Shown here piece after piece: positions 59,801 through 64,000 of a DNA stretch of 64,000 bases. Position 1 is the first letter of the stretch. Every line of letters begins with the position of its first letter. Source of the stretch: Emydura subglobosa (taxonomy: Eukaryota; Chordata; Testudines; Chelidae). Under the pieces are notes generated by a model, which worked only from the letters and a program-made list of their open reading frames with translations, was not told the DNA's origin and did no database searches. The position numbers and the translations under genes are program-made. Location: assembly GCA_007922225.1 (NCBI GenBank), contig ML679961.1, positions 4,107,295-4,171,294 on the forward strand. Reading direction: 5' to 3'.

Positions 59801-60345
59801 AGAATCATAGAATATTAGGGTTGGAAAGGAACCCAGAAAGTCATCTAGTCCAACCCCCTGCTCAAAGCAAGCCCAACACCAACTAAATCATCCCAGCCAG
59901 GGCTTTGTCAAGCTGGGTCTTAAAAAACTCTCAACACCTCCCTAGACAACCCATTCCAGTGCTTCACCATCCTCCTAGTGAAAACGTTTTTCCTAATATC
60001 CAACCTACACCTCCCCCACTGCGTCAGACCATTGCTCCTAGTTCTGTCATCTGCCACCACTGAGAACAGCCTAGCTCCATCCTCCCTGGAACCCCCTTTC
60101 AGGTAGTTAAAGGCTGCTATCAAATCCCCCCCCCTCACTCTTCTCTTCTGCAGACTAAACAAGCCTAGTTCCCTCAGCCTCTCCTCATAAGTCTTGTGCT
60201 CCAGCCCCCTAATAATTTTTGTTGGCTTCTCCTGGATTCTCTCCATTTTGTCCACGTACTTCCTGTAGTGGAGGGCCCAAAACTGGACACAATACTCCAG
60301 ATGTGGCCTCACCAGTGCCAAATAGAGGGGAATAATCACTTAGCT
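59801..60345 (-). pseudogene. CR1 LINE 3' end, well preserved
   Basis: A minus-strand frame of 139 codons reads [20 protein letters not shown], then [20 protein letters not shown] and [20 protein letters not shown]. The tail at 59801-59880 is the complement of a canonical CR1 3' end ('atagaatcatagaatatt', 'ctagtccaaccccctgctc'). It is the least decayed CR1 3' end in the window, with few frame breaks, so probably the youngest insertion of its family here. The 5' end is truncated. Confidence 0.93.
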
Positions 60346-60794
60346 TGGTACCATGAGAGCAAACTGCTGTATTGCCCTTATCCTTTCTCATTACATATCA
60401 CAGACTGTCACTGCCACTTACAAATTTAGCGTGCACTGAACAGACTAAAAATAAGTTCAGTTCAGGGTCAAGTTTCCTGAAATAGAATGAAAATGTGCAA
60501 GGCTGTAATGGGAACAGCTAATATTTGTTGCATGGGTCATAAAACTTCATAGTATGTTGTGACTGGTGCCTCAGTTATCTGTAACATTCCCTGATTAAGA
60601 GAAGAGGCTGTCATTTCGGTAAAAGAAGTCTGGACAACACTGGGAATTTTGAGCTTTGAGCACATTGAGGTTTTGAGCTTGATATACTGAGTTTTCTGCA
60701 TGGCTTGCGAATTCAGTAAGTTGCAATTAGTCTGCACAGGTTAGTATTAAAACCCCAGTAGTTCCTCAAATGTGTATTAAAATCAGTCATGCAA
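60346..60794. other. Unannotated sequence
   Basis: No supported feature is seen. Confidence 0.5.
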
Positions 60795-60862
60795 TCCAGG
60801 GGGTTGGACCAGATGACTTCCTGAGGTCCCTTCCAACCGTCATCTTTGATGATTCTATGAAA
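60795..60862 (+). mobile_element. CR1 LINE 3' tail fragment
   Basis: 'gggggttggaccagatgac', 'ttcctgaggtcccttcc' and 'gatgattctatga' form a terminal CR1 tail of under 70 bp. Confidence 0.88.
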
Positions 60863-60979
60863 ATATATTAATACATATGCAGCATTTTACTTCTATTTGA
60901 TTTGCTGCCGTCTTTTCATGGAAATGTGTCAGTGAATACTAAGTTCTGAGAAGTGCGGGTTGCAAAGCACCAGTCTCAC

Positions 60980-61290
60980 TAGAGTTGAGTGAATCATTCT
61001 TTGGTTCACTTGCAATTCCAAAAAATCAGGGTTGGGGGAATTTTTCCAGGTCATTCTGATTTGAGCATTTATTAAAAATAAAACGAAAGGAAATTTCTAA
61101 ACAAAGTCATTTCAGATCAAAGAATTGAAACCTTTTCAGATATCTGGAATTTTTGTTCCTTTTCTTTTTTTCTCCAACCAAATCAAATTGACGAAACAGA
61201 CACTAATTCATAAAATTTTTCAGTGTTACCGAATCTGTATTTTTTGCTTGGAAAAAGGTTTAAGATGAAAAATTTTGCTTAACTCTGCTT
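60980..61290. repeat. AT-rich repeat with short inverted ends
   Basis: The left end 'agagttgagtgaa' and the complement of 'gcttaactct' are imperfect inverted repeats. The interior is the GAAA/TTTC texture seen elsewhere. It is a MITE-like relic and the best-bounded member of this group. Confidence 0.55.
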
Positions 61291-61729
61291 TCCACAACTT
61301 GTATTTCTTTTAAATTCTAAGTGGAATAGAATGAAGATATACTATAAAACTCCCCTTCGACGTTTTAAGGAAACTGTAGATTAAGCTCTATTGATCCTGA
61401 GAGCCACAGTTTACAGGTTTCTGGTTTGTATGAAGAGCATTTTGTTAGGTTAAGGCTACTCCCACCAAAGATGTCTGTATCTTGTGGAGAATGGACATTG
61501 TTACTTTAGTGGTTGTCTCCCCCTTTCTAAGACTTTCAGCCAGTTACAGATTTCTTGCTGATGACTTTGGAAAGATTCTCCACTTAACAATATGAAAGAC
61601 ATGATATTGTGTCCTTCTACTCTGCGTGGCCAAGAAAAAGTAGCACTTGAGTCAGTCTTGACACGCTCCCTTACACACACATTCTCACTCTCACGCTCTG
61701 CGTGAGCATGACACACACACACTGTAGGT
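61291..61729. other. Unannotated sequence with CA-rich patch
   Basis: A CA and CT rich microsatellite-like patch lies at about 61670-61721. No gene is seen. Confidence 0.55.
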
Positions 61730-62207
61730 CGGTGGTTCCCAACCTTTTTGGCTTGATATCATTCTTACAACCCTGAAGGGCCACCAGTTTCCGCTAGTAG
61801 CCCCCTTCCCCACCCCGCTGCAGCCAGATGGAAGATGTTCTCGCTGATCTCCCATCTCTCTGGCTGCAGCAGGGAAACCTCATGCATCCCGTAGACCTGT
61901 GTGCTCCACCTGGGTCCCTAGGCAGCGGCTCCCTTCTGCAGCCAGGGGGACAGGAGATCAGCGCTCCCCTCCCTTTGGCTCCAGCAGGGATCCCAGCGCC
62001 TAGGGACCCAAGCAGAGCGCTTTGATTTCTGCTGGAGCTGGGAGAGGAGAGCGCTGATCTCCCATCCCTTTGGCTGCAGTAAGGAGCTTACACCTGGGTC
62101 CCTAGGAAGCATCTTCCTTCTGCAGCCAGTGGGAGAAGAGCAGCGGGCCACTTTGAAAGACGCCGTGGGCCAAAAGTGGCCCATGGGCCATGGGTTGGGA
62201 ACCACTG
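61730..62207. mobile_element. hAT-like non-autonomous element
   Basis: Ends 'cggtggttcccaacc' and the complement 'cagtggttcccaacc' are inverted repeats of the hAT-Charlie type. Flanks 'ctgtaggt' (61722-61729) and 'ctatagat' (62208-62215) match at 6 of 8 positions, the expected 8-bp duplication with decay. The interior is GC-rich and repeats a unit with 'gctgatctcccatc', 'ctttggctgcag' and 'ctgggtccctagg' in direct and inverted copies. It encodes no transposase. Confidence 0.82.
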
Positions 62208-64000
62208 CTATAGATAATGACCTTCATTTGAAGGAAGGATTGCATTCTTGGAATCCAGTGAATGTAGAAAGATATTAACAGCTGGTTTTGTTAGCCTAAA
62301 ATATAAGAAGCCCCAAGTCACTAGAGACAAGCAAAACCCGTGTAAGAGATGCATTATGTCCATAACAATAGAACTAGGGCCACATTCACCTGCTTTCCAG
62401 AGATTTAGAGAAGCTGAGACAACGAAAGCTTGATCCTGCTAAGTGCTGAGCTCATTTCACTCCAGTTGAAACCAGGATGGTCAAACATCGCTTGGCAGCT
62501 CTTAAGAGATGCTCGCCTCACTTGTAAGATCACTCACTTTGCAAAGAAAGAAGAGATCCACTGGCGTCTTCTGTACTTAGTCAAGCGATGGCAGCTCAGT
62601 TCAGTTGTCTCTGTCTGTGTGTTTCTCCAGTCCCCCCCCTATTTCACAAAGAAGGGATAGGAAAACATCACAGCGTTCTAGTGATCAGTGACGTGTGAAA
62701 AGGTTCTGATATCCTGTGCATTGTACATCCTGAAGGCCAACATTTCTCAGCAGTGATGTGGCTAATTGGATTATCTCCTACAATTTGGTCATACATAAAG
62801 CATGTTCCTCTTTAAAATAACCACTGCTGAACAAAAGCAACACACACTTCTAAATCCGGCCCACGGTAGACATCTGCAATACAGGTGCAGATATTGCAAT
62901 ACCTCATGGTCAAATGCAGGCTGAAGGTAATTCAAAAAGGGAGCCTTTAAGCTGGCTTTAAAGAAGTATGTACCTGTAATAGATGACTGTTCAGTCAGGA
63001 GTGAATTCTGTGTAATGGAGCAGAATTTAAGAAGCTTGGTCTTGGTAAGTGAAAAATCGAGTGTGGGGTTGGGCCAGTGCAAAGACGGAACAATGGTTAA
63101 CCAGGCTTCCAGACCTCCAGTGAGACAGGCATATAAAAGAGAGAGCTTTGCTAGAAGAACCAACTCTCAGAAACAGGGCAGAGGACAGGCAGCTAGCTGC
63201 TTTTTAACACACTGATGGGAGTTTCTTGATGTAACTGAACAAGTTGCTTCCGACATCATTTTAGATTGCTGGCAGTCAGCCCAGGCAGCAAGGGGGGCTT
63301 AAAGAAGTATTGTGCACAGGCCTACAGTGGGGGAATAGTGTCACCCCACACCCCAGAAGGGAGCTTGGGAATGGTTGTGGCTGTGTTAGGCCACAGCAGT
63401 CTCTCTGCATTTGTTCTCTCCCCACGCGATGCAACCTCCCACACCTTGTTCCCCACAGCTGACCTGTGGGGCAGGGAAAGACTATCCTTAAGCCTTCTTT
63501 TCTGCAGTTGTGTGTCCAGGAATGGGGCAGAGGAGACTTCCTCATCCTGCAATGTCTCAAGCAGCCCCATCCTAGATCGGCTCAAGGTGAGCTAAATTTG
63601 GAGCCTCAAGATAGTCCATCTGTTGTCAGTCTACACTGAAACTAGAAGCGGTTTCCAAAGAAGAAAGGAACATCTCAGAGGAGTTTTAATGGGATAAACC
63701 GTGACTCAAAAATCAATCTCTAAGCAACACCTCGTGTACGGGAGATTTTGATAGACCAGTAAAAGGGCCAGAGACCACATGATAGTGTAATATTGAGTAT
63801 CATATTGGTTGCTAATAGCAGCCAAACTTGGTAGGCCTTTCAGCAGGCCTGTGCCACCTTGGCATGACTAAGCCAGGAGGGTAGGGGAGCCTCTTGCTCA
63901 ACCTTTGCCTGACCCGGCACCCCTCCCTGATGCTCTGGTGGATGTGCTGGGATCTGTGTTTCAGGAAAAGCCCAGTAAGCTTATTCATGCATGCCCTCTG
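62208..64000. other. Unannotated sequence
   Basis: No gene or named repeat is supported. Overlapping frames of 76-124 codons on both strands show no domain. Confidence 0.45.

Overview
The window is gene-poor vertebrate DNA built mostly from layered transposable elements. I find no host protein-coding exon I can defend. The repeats point to a sauropsid, most likely a turtle. CR1-clade LINE fragments dominate in both orientations and carry typical 3' ends. A tRNA-derived SINE with the tail 'gcacaatggggcc...ctaggtg...taatacaaa' occurs at least five times. There are several families of short DNA transposons with 'tgtctacac' ends, and many LTR remnants. The turtle call rests on recalled repeat families, not on a search.

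Layout. 1-176: a tandem array of about 28-bp units with inverted ends. 2.0-2.3 kb: a MITE. 4.6-6.7 kb: three CR1 pieces, two of them meeting in opposite orientation. 7.0-7.2 kb: a long palindromic repeat. 8.8-10.05 kb: a CR1 3' end split by a solo LTR with a 4-bp target duplication. 11.3-12.5 kb: MITE, CR1 and SINE. 15.9-18.9 kb: the longest CR1, on the minus strand, with endonuclease and reverse transcriptase remnants. 19.9-20.5 kb: a SINE split by a MITE. 22.5-28.4 kb: one provirus on the minus strand. 29-40 kb: short CR1 and SINE tails and AT-rich sequence. 42.0-44.1 kb: two opposed CR1s. 46.1-46.6 kb: a GC-rich MITE. 48-53 kb: relics of minus-strand LTRs. 54.5-55.0 kb: a MITE carrying a CR1 insertion. 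57.8-59.5 kb: an LTR split by another LTR. 59.8-60.3 kb: a CR1 3' end. 61.7-62.2 kb: a hAT-like element. The rest shows nothing I can name.

The provirus is the most informative object. It has 436-bp LTRs that differ at only 6 positions and a 6-bp target duplication. Its primer binding site matches the 3' end of tRNA-Trp. Between the LTRs lies only about 5 kb of gutted gag, pro, pol and env. Capsid, the polymerase core of reverse transcriptase, the zinc-binding domain of integrase and a recognisable Env surface subunit are missing, and several catalytic residues are changed. Near-identical LTRs around a wrecked interior suggest an already defective genome that was copied in trans by a helper. 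A second U3/polypurine-tract junction lies inside the element, fused to the Env transmembrane fragment, which indicates an older recombination.
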